Source: Acidimicrobiia bacterium (GTDB lineage Bacteria > Acidobacteriota > Vicinamibacteria > Vicinamibacterales > SCN-69-37). Taken from it: 64,000 nt of DNA. This document shows, one piece after another, positions 18,425-27,545 of the stretch (position 1 is its first letter; every line of letters starts with the position of its first letter). The DNA is taken from positions 1 to 64,000 of the forward strand of contig VFZF01000004.1 of assembly GCA_016871335.1 (NCBI GenBank), in the 5' to 3' direction. The translations under genes were made by a program, and so were the position numbers. The notes under the pieces are model-generated. The model had not been told where the DNA came from and did not search any database. It was given only the letters and a program-made list of their open reading frames with translations.

Positions 18425-19285
18425 ATGAAGATTCTGAAGCTGGTTGCATGGTGTGTGGCGGTGGTGTTGTTTGGCACGGGATCGGCTCTGGCGCAGGCGA
18501 AGGTGACTGAAACCGAGATCAAGCGGCTGGAGACAACGGCCAGTGACATTGCGCATGCGGCGGGCATGCTGGCGAAGACTGATGCCACGCAGGCGGCCGA
18601 GGTGGAGAAGCGCCTCGCGGTGCTGCGCGAAGACATCGTCTATCTGCGCGTGAAGTTGCGTCGCGAGGGCGTCACCAGAGCTGAATATGCCGAGGTGCGC
18701 GACCAGCTTGAGACACTGCGAGTGCGCGCGGCCGGCGAGAAAGTCGCCGCTCAGCCGGTGATCGCTGACGACCCCATGGTGGGGGAACGCGTCTGGACGA
18801 TTGCGGTCGGGACAGAACTCGACGTGCGTTTGCAGACGCCGCTCAATTCCGGCACCGCCAAGTCGGAGCAGCGCTTCGAAGCCACCACGCTGGTGGACTT
18901 GATGATCGACAGGGAACTGGTGCTGCCGGCCGGAACCATCGTGCGCGGATTTGTCGGCTCGGTCAGCCCGGCAACCCGCACGAGTCGCCGAGGCAGCCTC
19001 ACGCTGGCGTTTGACGAGATCGTGTTGAAGTCGGGACCCACCCGCATGCGCGCCACCGTCACCCAGGCGCTCGACGGCAAGATGAGCGACGATGTGAGCC
19101 GGGTGGGGACGGGGGCGGTGCTTGGCGGGATTCTCGGTGGCCTGCTTGGCGGCGGCAAGGGGCTGCTGCTGGGCGTGCTGGTGGGTGGTGGCGGGACCAT
19201 TGCCGCGACTGACGGCACGAACGTGGACCTGCCGCCGGGCACGATTCTGCGCGTGCGGGTCGATTCGCCCCTGGAGATTCGATAA
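18425..19285 (+). CDS. Exported glycine-zipper protein of unknown function
   Basis: 286 residues from ATG 18425 with GGGAG five bases upstream. Signal peptide MKILKLVAWCVAVVLFGTGSALAQA. A helical, probably coiled-coil part follows (residues 30-110), then a beta-rich region with LPAGTIVRGFVGSV and PPGTILRVRVDSPLEIR, separated by a glycine-zipper hydrophobic segment (GAVLGGILGGLLGGGKGLLLG). The arrangement recalls the C-terminal part of VirB10/TrbI-like proteins and other outer-membrane-associated proteins, but no secretion genes are near, so I leave the function open. Confidence 0.6.
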   Translation: MKILKLVAWCVAVVLFGTGSALAQAKVTETEIKRLETTASDIAHAAGMLAKTDATQAAEVEKRLAVLREDIVYLRVKLRREGVTRAEYAEVRDQLETLRVRAAGEKVAAQPVIADDPMVGERVWTIAVGTELDVRLQTPLNSGTAKSEQRFEATTLVDLMIDRELVLPAGTIVRGFVGSVSPATRTSRRGSLTLAFDEIVLKSGPTRMRATVTQALDGKMSDDVSRVGTGAVLGGILGGLLGGGKGLLLGVLVGGGGTIAATDGTNVDLPPGTILRVRVDSPLEIR

Positions 19286-19296
19286 GCTCCTCGTCG

Positions 19297-19806
19297 ATGA
19301 CTCACTCGGAACGTGTGGCCCACACCGTCGCGGCGTTTGACGCGGCGATGGAACGGTTTCTTGCTCGCGTGGAGGCGGTGCCCGAGGCGGTCGGGACCAG
19401 ACGACCGGCTGACGGTGGATGGTCCGTGGCGCAGGTGGCCTGGCACGTGGCGGCCACCAATGAGGGCTTTGCCGGTCTGGTGGACGGCAGCCGCCCGCTC
19501 GCGCGCGAACCCAAGGATGACTTTGTCGAAGTGCCGTTCGCGGACATCGCCGCGATGGTGCCCGATCGTCTCGAAGCGCCGGATGTCTTTCAGCCTCCGC
19601 CTGACGTGACGCTGGCTGATGCGGTGGCGCGTCTGCGGGCTTCCGGCACTCGCTTCGCCGACGCCTACCGCGCACTCCCGGAAGCCCGAGGCCGATGGAC
19701 GGTGAAGTCCATTCTGGGGCTGCTCACCGTGTATCAGGTGGGCGACTGGGCCGTGGCCCACGTGGCTCGGCACAACGCGCAGGCCAAACGCCTCCTCGGC
19801 AGCTGA
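19297..19806 (+). CDS. DinB-like protein
   Basis: 169 residues of the DinB/MDMPI fold: RPADGGWSVAQVAWHVAATNEGF holds the first His, and VYQVGDWAVAHVARHNAQAKR the C-terminal histidines. Members are metal-binding helical bundles that often act as thiol transferases. It starts 11 nt after the preceding stop; TAAGCT lies 8 nt before the ATG. It differs in sequence from the YfiT-like protein at 13597, so two separate DinB-type proteins occur in this window. Confidence 0.75.
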   Translation: MTHSERVAHTVAAFDAAMERFLARVEAVPEAVGTRRPADGGWSVAQVAWHVAATNEGFAGLVDGSRPLAREPKDDFVEVPFADIAAMVPDRLEAPDVFQPPPDVTLADAVARLRASGTRFADAYRALPEARGRWTVKSILGLLTVYQVGDWAVAHVARHNAQAKRLLGS

Positions 19807-19812
19807 TCGCGT

Positions 19813-19825
19813 TACAATCCGCGCA
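19813..19825 (+). promoter_or_regulatory. -10 element (TACAAT) 6 nt before a start codon
   Basis: TACAAT at 19813-19818 is followed by CCGCGC and ATG 19825, with no ribosome-binding sequence. The spacing is identical to that at 10135 and 42798, suggesting a leaderless mRNA. Confidence 0.5.
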
Positions 19826-21249
19826 TGAGAATCCGCCTAGTGGCTGCGGCTGCCGCCGCCGTTGTCATGTCGTCCGTGATGGCCGCCCAGGCCCAGCCCG
19901 ATCAGGCGCTGATCGAACGCGCCCGGGGCATCCACGATCGTGTCATCACGATGGATACCCACGTTGACATCTCGGCCGCGCGGTTCACGCCCACATGCAA
20001 CTACACGATGCGGCTGACCACGCAGGTCAACCTGCCGAAGATGAAGGAAGGCGGGCTTGATGCGCCGTTCCTCATCGTGTACGTCGGGCAGGGGTCGCTG
20101 ACGCCGGAGGGCTTCGACAATGCCTATCGCCAGGCCGTCGAGAAGTTTGACGCCGTGCATCGCCTCACCAAGGAGATCGCGCCGAACGAAATCGAGCTGG
20201 CGCTGACGCCCGCCGATGTCGTGCGCATCAACAAGGCCGGCAAGAAGGTGGCGATCATCGGGATCGAAAACGGGTATCCGGTCGGCACCGATCTCGAGCG
20301 TGTGAAGGAGTTCTTCGAGCGCGGCGGGCGGTACATGTCGCTCGCGCACAACGGGAATTCGCAGCTGGCGGATTCCAACTCGACTGAAGCGGCCAATGGC
20401 GGTGTTCACGGCGGGTTGAGCGAACTGGGCAGGCAGGTGATTGCCGAGATGAACAAGTGGGGCATGATGGTCGACATCTCCCACCCGTCGAAGGCGGCGA
20501 ACATGCAGGCGATCGCGTTGTCGAAGGCGCCCGTCATTGCGTCGCACTCGTCAGTGCGTGCCCTCGCCAATCACTCCCGCAACATGGATGACGAGCTGTT
20601 GCTCGCCCTGAAGAAAAACGGCGGCGTGATGCAGACGGTGGCGTTTGCGACGTACGTGAAGGTGGATGACAACGCGCAGGCGCGTCAGGACGCCGTGCAG
20701 GCGCTGGGGCAGGAATTTGGCCTGACCGCGGCCGCGGGTGGTGGCCGGGGTGCGGGTGGCCGGCAAGGTGGTGCGCAGCAGCCGGCGGCGGGCCAGGCGG
20801 TGGCGTGTCCTGTGGAGGATGGGGCGTCGGCCGGTACGGCGCCGCAGGCCGCTGGCCGTGCGGGTGGTGGCGGCGGTGGACGAGGTGGCGCAAACGCAGC
20901 CGTGGTCGCGGCGTTGCCCGACGATCGTCGCGCCGAGTACACGCGTCGTCTCTCGGAGATCAACGCGAAGTACCCGGTCCCGGAACGGGCCACTGTGGCG
21001 GATTTCGTGGATCACATCGACTACGCCGTGAAGCTCATCGGCATCGACCACGTCGGCATCTCGTCCGATTTTGACGGCGGTGGCGGCGTGACCGGCTGGA
21101 GCAGCGCGTCCGAGACGTTCAACGTCACGCACGAACTCGTCCGGCGCGGCTACCCCGAGGAGCAGATCGCGAAGTTGTGGAGCGGCAACCTGCTGCGCGT
21201 GTGGGCCGAGGTCGAGAAGGTCGCGAAGCAGATCCAATCCGGCAGGTAG
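19825..21249 (+). CDS. Exported membrane-dipeptidase-type peptidase (M19)
   Basis: 474 residues with a signal peptide ending near AQAQ. M19 (renal dipeptidase) enzymes use two zinc ions to split dipeptides, including some D-residues. Ligands are visible as His46/Asp48 in DTHVD, Glu in IGIENGYP, His in DISHPSKA, His in ASHSSVRAL and Asp in GISSDFDG. A Gly/Ala/Arg-rich insert of about 60 residues (about 20731-20905, with several GGGRG runs and two cysteines) splits the barrel before the last ligand; related enzymes lack it. The product should be periplasmic. It is followed by a palindrome and a convergent regulator. Confidence 0.9.
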   Translation: MRIRLVAAAAAAVVMSSVMAAQAQPDQALIERARGIHDRVITMDTHVDISAARFTPTCNYTMRLTTQVNLPKMKEGGLDAPFLIVYVGQGSLTPEGFDNAYRQAVEKFDAVHRLTKEIAPNEIELALTPADVVRINKAGKKVAIIGIENGYPVGTDLERVKEFFERGGRYMSLAHNGNSQLADSNSTEAANGGVHGGLSELGRQVIAEMNKWGMMVDISHPSKAANMQAIALSKAPVIASHSSVRALANHSRNMDDELLLALKKNGGVMQTVAFATYVKVDDNAQARQDAVQALGQEFGLTAAAGGGRGAGGRQGGAQQPAAGQAVACPVEDGASAGTAPQAAGRAGGGGGGRGGANAAVVAALPDDRRAEYTRRLSEINAKYPVPERATVADFVDHIDYAVKLIGIDHVGISSDFDGGGGVTGWSSASETFNVTHELVRRGYPEEQIAKLWSGNLLRVWAEVEKVAKQIQSGR

Positions 21250-21266
21250 GGGGCTCCGGCATGTAG

Positions 21267-21289
21267 GGCACGCTGGGTTTCAGCGTGCC
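21267..21289. terminator. Palindrome between convergent genes
   Basis: GGCACGCTG (21267-21275) and CAGCGTGCC (21281-21289) form a perfect 9-bp stem with a GGTTT loop, preceded by GTAG. It lies 17 nt after one stop and 4 nt from the next, so it can serve both genes as a terminator, although the U-tract is short. It shares the GCTG...CAGC core with the 7332, 50473-50547 and 52439 copies. Confidence 0.6.
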
Positions 21290-21292
21290 TTC

Positions 21293-23896
21293 CTAATCCA
21301 GTCTCAGCTTCTTCCGCTTCAGGAACAGGCCTTTGCGGGAGATGCCGAGCAGTTGTGCGGCATCGCTGACCCGTCCTTGTGACTGGGTCATCGCGCGTTC
21401 GATAAACGCGCGTTCCACGTCGGCCAGCGCCAGCTCAAGCGGTTGATCCAGGCTCACCGTCACGCCCTTCCTGCCGGCTTGCGGGGCGTGGGGGCTCGCG
21501 GCGAACCATGGGCCCAACACCTCAGGGGATAGATCCGTTGACCGCAGCGTGGTGTCGTCCTCTGCCAGCGCGACCATCCGGCGGATCTCGTTTGCCAACT
21601 GCCGGAGATTGCCGGGCCAGTCGTACAGCAACAAGGCTGCGACCACGTCATCACCCAGTGTGATCCCGGAGCGGCGGCAGTCCTCAGCGGCCTTCTTCAG
21701 AAAATACGCGGCCAATGCCGGGATTTCATCCTTGCGCTCCCGCAGCGGCGGGAGCGACAGCGTGGCGACTCTCAGCCGGTAAAACAGATCGTTGCGGAAG
21801 CGTCCGTCTGCGACGAGCGTCTCAAGCCGGGCGTTCGTGGCAGCGACGACGCGAACTCGCACGAGTTGCGGCTTGGTGTCGCCAACCGGATGCACCTCCC
21901 CTGACTCCAGGAATCGAAGCAGTTTCGGCTGGATGGCCAGGTCGAGATCGCCGATCTCATCAAGAAACAAGGTGCCCTGATCGGCGCTGCGGATGACGCC
22001 TGGTGAGGCTTCGTGGGCGCCGGTGAACGCGCCGCGCCTGTGGCCGAACATCTGGCTTTCGACCAGGTCGCGCGGGATGGCGGACGCGTTGAACGCGATG
22101 AAGGAGCCACGTTTGACGCGGCTGTGGTCATGGATCAGGCGCGCAAAGACTTCCTTGCCGGTGCCGGTTTCGCCCGTGATCAGAATCGGCAGGTCGGTCG
22201 AGGCCAGGCGTTGTGCCACGCGCAGCAGTTCCTGCATGCGCGGCGACCAGAACGCAGCGTTCGAGACGGTTGCGTGCTCTATTGTCGGCCACAGCTGGTT
22301 CTCCGCATCGTCATCCAGGCCGACGGCGGCGGCGAGGACGTCGGTGAGGTTCTTGACGATGGCGATTTCTTCGAGGGAGGCGAGTTGCCGGATGTCGATG
22401 GAGATGGTGGCGTCGGTGTTGGTGAGGTCGATGCGGCAGCCGTGGCTGCCACGGAACTCCCAAGAGACCGATGGCCGCGCCGAGTCGCCGGTGGCGGGTG
22501 AGCGCGACACGGTGACCCGTGACCGGAGAGATGTGGCCTCGAGGATGGCGGTGACGCGCTGGGCGAGGAGTTCCAGGGAGTGGCCGGACTGCAGCAGGGC
22601 GGCGAGGTCGCCGAGCAGCAGAGCGGTGTTGTTGGCATCCGCCGGACGCCTGCGATCGGGGAGTACTGGCGCCTCGGCGGGGAGGGGGCGTTGCGGCAGG
22701 GACGCGCGTTCACGATCCACGAGCCAGTGTTGAAAGCGGTGGTCGATGGCGTCGCAGGCGCGCAGGGCACGGTCGAAGTGGCGGTGGGCCTGTGAGGTGT
22801 CGCCGCGGAGGGCGAGGCATGTCCCCGCAGCGGTTTCGACGGAGATGAGCGAATCGATGGCGCCTCCCGGGCAGACGCGCATGGCGGCGAGCAGGGATCC
22901 GTCTGCGGCGTCGTGGCGACCGAGACGCGCTTCGGCGCGCGCCCGTGCGGCCAGTAATGCCGCGCGCCAGGTGCGGAGTTGCCGGCGTGCCAGTTCCGGC
23001 TCGGCGTCGTTGACGCAGTCGATGATGGCCTGCCACTTCTCCTGCATACCGAAGTACAAACAGCGCGTGAGCTGATGTGTCAGGTCGTACCACGAGCGGG
23101 CGGGCACCTGATGCGTGGCGATCAACGCCTGACACTCGTCGATGTGCCCGCTGGCTGCTGTCAGATCGCCCTCGAAAAGGGCTGCGTTCGCCATTGAGTC
23201 GGTCAGGGCTAATTGGACGAACGTGTATGGCTGGCACTGCCCAAGCCCCTCTGTGAGCAACTGCTTGCTTCGTTCGGTTTGACCGGCGCAGAGTGCGAGC
23301 AATCCGAAGTTTCCGAGAGCCGTAGACATATGGCGCGCATTACGCAGACTGCGTGCCGCCTCCAAGCTTCTTGCCGAGGCAGCCCTCGCTTTCCTGAGGT
23401 TGCCCTCGTACATTTCTAACGAGGCCTCCACAAGCTGGTTTGAGCAGAGTATCTCCGTGGCACCGGCGTTCGTGGCAAGTTGACTCGAAATGCCCAGGTG
23501 ACTTCGAGCGTCGTTCGTCTTCCCACGCAAGGCATCCATCCTAGCCACAGCCAAGTGAAGAGATGCAAGCGACCGTGCGCTCCCAACGGATGTTGCCAGT
23601 TGTCTGAGTTCCGCCAGGTCGGCGAGTGCCTTGCCCAGCTTCAGAAACGGGGCCTCAATTCCGAATCGAATGAATTCAGGTTCCAGTCTGGTCTCAGCTG
23701 ATGAGGAGCTCAGAGAACCGCATAACTTGTTGAGTGACTCAATTGCTGCGAGCACATCACCACAGTCGAAGGCCATGGTCGCAGATTGGATTGCCAGGCG
23801 GATTCGATCGGTCTCGGCCGCGGGCCGGTCCTCACTCGTCTGAGTCGGCACGCCGCCGACAGAGACTGGTCGGCCATCTGAGGTTGCCCTTTGCAT
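21293..23896 (-). CDS. Sigma-54-dependent activator with N-terminal TPR sensor
   Basis: 867 residues. Residues 1 to about 400 are TPR-like helical repeats in place of the usual receiver or GAF module, then a linker domain, then a complete AAA+ motor: Walker A GETGTGKE near residue 575, the sigma-54-contacting GAFTGA loop near 622, and Walker B GTLFLDEIGDL. A Fis-type helix-turn-helix closes the protein (GRVSDAAQLLGISRKGLFLKRKKL). It should activate a sigma-54 promoter in response to a protein or small-molecule signal sensed by the TPRs. The start is uncertain. The N-terminal codons look less GC-rich than neighbours, and mobile elements lie just upstream. Confidence 0.88.
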   Translation of the reverse strand: MQRATSDGRPVSVGGVPTQTSEDRPAAETDRIRLAIQSATMAFDCGDVLAAIESLNKLCGSLSSSSAETRLEPEFIRFGIEAPFLKLGKALADLAELRQLATSVGSARSLASLHLAVARMDALRGKTNDARSHLGISSQLATNAGATEILCSNQLVEASLEMYEGNLRKARAASARSLEAARSLRNARHMSTALGNFGLLALCAGQTERSKQLLTEGLGQCQPYTFVQLALTDSMANAALFEGDLTAASGHIDECQALIATHQVPARSWYDLTHQLTRCLYFGMQEKWQAIIDCVNDAEPELARRQLRTWRAALLAARARAEARLGRHDAADGSLLAAMRVCPGGAIDSLISVETAAGTCLALRGDTSQAHRHFDRALRACDAIDHRFQHWLVDRERASLPQRPLPAEAPVLPDRRRPADANNTALLLGDLAALLQSGHSLELLAQRVTAILEATSLRSRVTVSRSPATGDSARPSVSWEFRGSHGCRIDLTNTDATISIDIRQLASLEEIAIVKNLTDVLAAAVGLDDDAENQLWPTIEHATVSNAAFWSPRMQELLRVAQRLASTDLPILITGETGTGKEVFARLIHDHSRVKRGSFIAFNASAIPRDLVESQMFGHRRGAFTGAHEASPGVIRSADQGTLFLDEIGDLDLAIQPKLLRFLESGEVHPVGDTKPQLVRVRVVAATNARLETLVADGRFRNDLFYRLRVATLSLPPLRERKDEIPALAAYFLKKAAEDCRRSGITLGDDVVAALLLYDWPGNLRQLANEIRRMVALAEDDTTLRSTDLSPEVLGPWFAASPHAPQAGRKGVTVSLDQPLELALADVERAFIERAMTQSQGRVSDAAQLLGISRKGLFLKRKKLRLD

Positions 23897-23986
23897 TTGC
23901 CCCGCTTGCCAGCGATTGGGGAACCATACCAGATCAACCTACGACCGAAACGAGGACGGTGCAGAAGGACGTACCAAAAAAACTAG

Positions 23987-24080
23987 TGTCGCGTCCCTGA
24001 ATCGTGCCGGGTTTCTCGGAGGGCTTATTCCTTGAGAGTATGTAGCCGATGGCACGAGCAAGTCGATATTCACCAGAGGC
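23987..24080 (+). mobile_element. Left-end remnant of a second IS3-family element
   Basis: From about 23987 the sequence looks like an IS terminus (TGTCGCGTCCCTGAATCG, then CGGGTTTCTCGGAGGG, a pattern I associate with IS3-family ends). It is followed by ATG 24049, encoding MARASRYSPE, the start typical of IS3-family OrfA proteins. The reading is cut off at 24081 by the inverted repeat of the next element. No remainder is visible on the other side, so material has been lost. The family assignment rests on ten residues and the end pattern. Confidence 0.5.
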
Positions 24081-24111
24081 GACGTCCCCCCACGTTGAGT
24101 AGCAGATCGGT

Positions 24112-24966
24112 TTAGAGACCGGCGGTTACTTTCTCCCGCTTCCCTCGTTCCGTCAACTGCTGCGCGGATTCCGTCGGCGTGCGCCCGCCCAATGCCTCCT
24201 TCGGCCGTTCGTCGTTGTACTCGCGTCGCCAGGTTTCGATGAGGGCCCGTGCGTGGGCGATGCTGGTGAACCAGGGCTCGTTCAAACACTCCTCGCGCAG
24301 GCGGCCGTTGAAGGACTCCACATACGCGTTCTGATTGGGCTTGCCCGGTGCAATCAGTCGCAACGTGACCCCACGCGCATGCGCCCCCGTCAGCATCGCG
24401 CGGCTGCAGACCTCTGGGCCGTTGTCCGTGCGCAGCACCCGTGGCAGGCCGCGCGTGAGCGCGAGCTGATCGAGCACGCGTGTGACCGGAATACCGCCCA
24501 TCGCGCGCGCGGCCTCGACCGCCACCGCCTCCGTCGACGCGTCATCCACGATCGTCAGGCACTTCAGCACGCGCCCCGCCGCGGTGCGGGCGAACACAAA
24601 GTCAGCCGCCCACACGTCATTGCCGCGCCCCGGCCGCACCCGCGGCTGCCGATCGACCACCGGGACCTTCTTGCGCCGCCGACGCTTCACCTGCAGTCGT
24701 GCCTCGGCGTACACGCGGTCCACGCGCTTGTGATTCACGCGCAGTCCGGCCTGGCGCAGCTTGCGATAGATCATCCCGGCGCCGTACCGGCGATGCCGAT
24801 GGGCCACGGCGAGGATGCGCTCGCGGAGCTCGCCATTCTGGTCGGGACGCGGCGTGTACCGGAGCGCCGTCGCACTCATGCGGACGACCGACAGCGCCCG
24901 GCGCTGGCTGAGCCCCTGCGCCACCATCTCCCACACGGCCTCGCGGCGCGCAGGGGCGGTCACCAC
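24112..24966 (-). CDS. IS3-family transposase OrfB (DDE integrase core)
   Basis: 284 residues, GTG start overlapping orfA by 7 nt in another frame, as expected for IS3-type frameshift fusion. An N-terminal HTH_21 region ([27 protein letters not shown]) precedes the rve catalytic domain. The DDE residues are in place: Asp in VWAADFVF, Asp in LRTDNGPE, and Glu in [16 protein letters not shown]. It is intact, but the partner orfA is interrupted. Confidence 0.92.
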   Translation of the reverse strand: MVTAPARREAVWEMVAQGLSQRRALSVVRMSATALRYTPRPDQNGELRERILAVAHRHRRYGAGMIYRKLRQAGLRVNHKRVDRVYAEARLQVKRRRRKKVPVVDRQPRVRPGRGNDVWAADFVFARTAAGRVLKCLTIVDDASTEAVAVEAARAMGGIPVTRVLDQLALTRGLPRVLRTDNGPEVCSRAMLTGAHARGVTLRLIAPGKPNQNAYVESFNGRLREECLNEPWFTSIAHARALIETWRREYNDERPKEALGGRTPTESAQQLTERGKREKVTAGL

Positions 24967-25223
24967 TGTTTGCGCAGTACCTCACGGGTCACCTCGTTTT
25001 CTAACAGGGAGTCCGCGAGCAACTTCTTCAACCGGGTGTTTTCGATCTCCAGCTCTTTCAACCGCTTCGCGTCCGACACGCTCATGCCGCCGACCTTGCT
25101 GCGTCAGAGGTAATAGCTGGCCTCCGAGAACCCATGGCGCCGGCACAGGGCCTTGACCTTCACCCCGGCATCGGCCTCCCGCAGGAAGCCCACAATCTGC
25201 GCTTCGGTAAATCGCTTCTTCAT
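24960..25223 (-). pseudogene. IS3-family OrfA with an opal codon at a conserved Trp
   Basis: ATG 25223 encodes the standard HTH protein start MKKRFTEAQIVGFLREADAG, then SEASYYL, a TGA at 25106-25104, and RSKVGGMSVSDAKRLKELE with the leucine-rich heptads, ending at 24960. In this family the codon after SEASYYL is Trp, so TGG to TGA is a one-base change. TGA is a normal stop in many neighbouring genes, so a recoded Trp is not supported. The 87-codon frame is otherwise complete. Confidence 0.85.
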
Positions 25224-25288
25224 CGCCCGACCCTTTCCCCTAAGGCCGGACGCTAAACCTAAACGCTACTCATTTGTGGGGGGACGTC

Positions 25289-25638
25289 GTCGGCACTTCG
25301 GGACCATTCCGGTGGCGATGACCGGCGCCCCCGAGCCGCTCGACGTGGCCGCGGCGTGGACCACGGACCGCACGGCGCTGACTATTTCCGTCGTGAATCC
25401 GACGCTCCAGACACAGCGGCTGGCATTTCGAGTCGTGTTTCAGGGCGGGGGCGCAAGGCTGGCGTCCGAGGGCACGGCCTGGGTGCTTACCGCCGAGGAT
25501 GACATGGCGTTCAACGAACCTGGCGAGCCGCCAGCCGTGCGGTTTGTCGAAACGCGCGTGACCGGCGTGCAGGACGCGCTGGAACTGGCGCCGGCCAGCG
25601 CGACGATCGTCCAAATCTCCGCCACCACGAAGAAGTAG
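25289..25638 (+). pseudogene. C-terminal stump of a GH51 alpha-L-arabinofuranosidase
   Basis: The open frame after the IS encodes about 115 residues that match the beta-sandwich C-terminal domain of GH51 arabinofuranosidases: HFGTIPVAMTGAPEPLDVAAAW, TISVVNPTLQTQRL, and the ending pattern AFNEPGEPPAVRFVETRV then ASATIVQIS. The TIM-barrel catalytic domain is missing, replaced by the insertion sequence. Not functional as an enzyme. The 140 bp that follow (25639-25782) hold no gene that I can support. Confidence 0.75.
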
Positions 25639-25782
25639 GGGCCGAGCGACTGCATCGCGGTGGAGAGACTGGTGTCGAGTCCGTGCACGAGCGACCGCGC
25701 CGGCAGCAGCCGGTTATCCAGACAGAACGGTGTTGAGACGCTGACACAGCCTCACACCACGATTCTACGCCTCTCCCGTCTG

Positions 25783-27543
25783 TCAGCGCCGGGCATCGAT
25801 CCAGGCCGTGACTTCCCGATCGAGGATGTCGAGCGGCAGCGGACCGTTCGCGAGAATCGCTTCATGGAATGCCCGGAGGTCGAAGCGGTCACCCAGCGCG
25901 GCTTCCGCCTTCGCGCGCAGGTCGAGAATCTTCAGGAGGCCGAACGTATACGCGAGGCCCTGACCGGCCTCGGTGATGTGCCGATCGGTCTCAGCGGTCG
26001 CCGGTCCCCGCTGGAAGCCGGTGTTCTCCGCCATGTACGCAATCGCCCGCTCACGCGTCCATCCGAACGCATGGACACCGCTGTCAACGACCAGCCGGAC
26101 CGCACGCCAAATTTCATACGTCAGGCGGCCGAAGTCGCTGTATGGATCGGTGTAGAACCCCACGTCGCGACCGAGCCGCTCGGCATACAGCCCCCAGCCT
26201 TCCGTGAAGACTGTGATGCCCAGCCCCTTCCGGAACGGACTCAGCGTCGTGCTCTCCTGCGTCCGCATGATCTGCAGGTGATGGCCCGGGGCACCTTCGT
26301 GGAACGTCAGCGCTTCGACAACATACAGGGGGCGTGCGGCGAGGTCGGACGTGTTGATGTTGACCCAGCCCGCGCTGGTGCCATTGGCGGCCCCGCGGTC
26401 GTAGTACCCGGCAGACTGCCGGATGGCGATGTGCGCCGGCATGGCGCGCACACCGAACGGCGTCCGCGGCAGGTGTGAAAACAGCTTCGGCAGTTCCCCG
26501 TCCATGCGCTTGGCCGCCATCGCGACCGCCTGCAGATACTGCTCCTCGGTCGACACCCTGAACTTCGGGTCCGTCTGGAGAAACCGCATGAACTCCGCGA
26601 GTGTGCCCGTGAACCCCGCGCGCGCCTTCACCTGCTCCATCTCCGCACGCAACCGGGCCACCTCGCGCAGACCGGTGTCGTGCACCTCGCGAGGCGACAA
26701 CTCCAGCGTCGTGTGCATCCGGATGCGATGACGGTAAAACGCCTCCCCCTCCGGCATCGCCGACAGCCCCATCGTCGTCGGCGCACCAGGGATATACTCG
26801 CGGCGCAGGAACTCCAGGAACTCCTGGAGCGCCGGCATCACCGAGTCGCGCAACGCTGCCGCACCGTCGCGGCGAATACGCTCCGTGTCCTCCGCCGAAA
26901 ACCGGTCAGGCACCTGCGTGAACGGCTGGTAGAGCGGGCTTGTGGTGATGTCGGTGTGAATCTGCGACGCAACGGGCGCGTCGTAGTCGTCGAGCACCTG
27001 CCGCGGCAACGCCCGGCCCGCCTTCAACCCGGCGCGCATCGCCGCGATCCGCTGTGCCGTGTGCGCGCGGAAGGACTGCAGCGATGCGATGTAATCGTCG
27101 TACGCGCCGACCGTGGTGAACGTGAACCGATCCGGCAGCGCGGGCAGGCTGAAGTGAAAGCCTTCGCGGCTGCCAACGGGCATCTCGAAGCCGCGGAATC
27201 GCAGTTCGTTGATCCGGTCGCGGAGCTGGTGGCTCAGGATTTCGGCGTCCGTCTGCACCGCCGGAGTCAGGCCGCTGCGGTCAATCGCGGCGAGCCGCTC
27301 TGCGAATTCCGCCAGCGCTTTCGCTTCGCTCTCGAACCGCTCCGCGGAGACATCTTCCATCCGCCGCGCATACCGCGCGGGCGTCCCCTCCGGCACCGGC
27401 AACGAGACGTTGCGCCCGCGAAACGCCTGCACGTCCTGCAACACCCGCGCAAACGTGTCCTGCTCGGCACTCGACGCCGCCACGGCCCCGCACACCAGTG
27501 CCCCGACAACAATGACCCGGACCATCGTCGACATGACCCGCAC
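25783..27543 (-). CDS. Exported DUF885 peptidase-like protein
   Basis: 586 residues with a signal peptide (VRVIVVGALVCGAVAASSA). The DUF885 signature HEGAPGHHLQ is near residue 414, an HExxPGHH zinc motif, and ITVFTEGWGLYAE supplies a likely third ligand. The family is a predicted metallopeptidase; activity on peptides is inferred. A GTG at 27543 starts the frame, with ATG codons 9 and 18 nt further in. It is the last gene of a tight five-gene run with TldE, TldD, an M29-like protein and a barrel protein, 2 nt after the barrel stop. It has no Gly-rich insert, unlike the two paralogues at 48199 and 53360. Confidence 0.87.
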   Translation of the reverse strand: MRVMSTMVRVIVVGALVCGAVAASSAEQDTFARVLQDVQAFRGRNVSLPVPEGTPARYARRMEDVSAERFESEAKALAEFAERLAAIDRSGLTPAVQTDAEILSHQLRDRINELRFRGFEMPVGSREGFHFSLPALPDRFTFTTVGAYDDYIASLQSFRAHTAQRIAAMRAGLKAGRALPRQVLDDYDAPVASQIHTDITTSPLYQPFTQVPDRFSAEDTERIRRDGAAALRDSVMPALQEFLEFLRREYIPGAPTTMGLSAMPEGEAFYRHRIRMHTTLELSPREVHDTGLREVARLRAEMEQVKARAGFTGTLAEFMRFLQTDPKFRVSTEEQYLQAVAMAAKRMDGELPKLFSHLPRTPFGVRAMPAHIAIRQSAGYYDRGAANGTSAGWVNINTSDLAARPLYVVEALTFHEGAPGHHLQIMRTQESTTLSPFRKGLGITVFTEGWGLYAERLGRDVGFYTDPYSDFGRLTYEIWRAVRLVVDSGVHAFGWTRERAIAYMAENTGFQRGPATAETDRHITEAGQGLAYTFGLLKILDLRAKAEAALGDRFDLRAFHEAILANGPLPLDILDREVTAWIDARR

Positions 27544-27545
27544 CT

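Larger units (their letters stand above)
24081..25288 (-). mobile_element. IS3-family insertion sequence (IS407-like), about 1.2 kb
   Basis: Imperfect terminal inverted repeats share GACGTCCCCCCAC and GAGTAGC (left 24081-24103, right 25265-25288 reversed) and flank two overlapping genes on the minus strand, orfA then orfB, as in IS3-family elements. The length is normal for the family. Because the repeats extend palindromically into GACGTC, I could not define a target duplication. OrfA carries a stop codon, so autonomous movement is doubtful. The left side lies in another IS remnant and the right side in a GH51 gene fragment, so the flanks were not originally contiguous. Confidence 0.85.

Noticed and set aside
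23897-23940. Sigma-54 promoter before the large regulator
   Set aside because: TGGCA and a GC dinucleotide are present on the minus strand but four bases too far apart for a -24/-12 promoter.
25104-25106. UGA read as tryptophan (recoded genetic code)
   Set aside because: Many intact genes here end in TGA (for example 5542-5544 and 13598-13600), so TGA is a normal stop; one lesion in an IS is simpler.
24253-25113. Plus-strand frame opposite the transposase
   Set aside because: His/Arg-rich antisense of orfB/orfA; no motif.
25639-25782. Small minus-strand gene (MHGLDTSLSTAMQSLG...)
   Set aside because: Reads plausibly for about 25 residues but merges into antisense of the GH51 stump; no start context.
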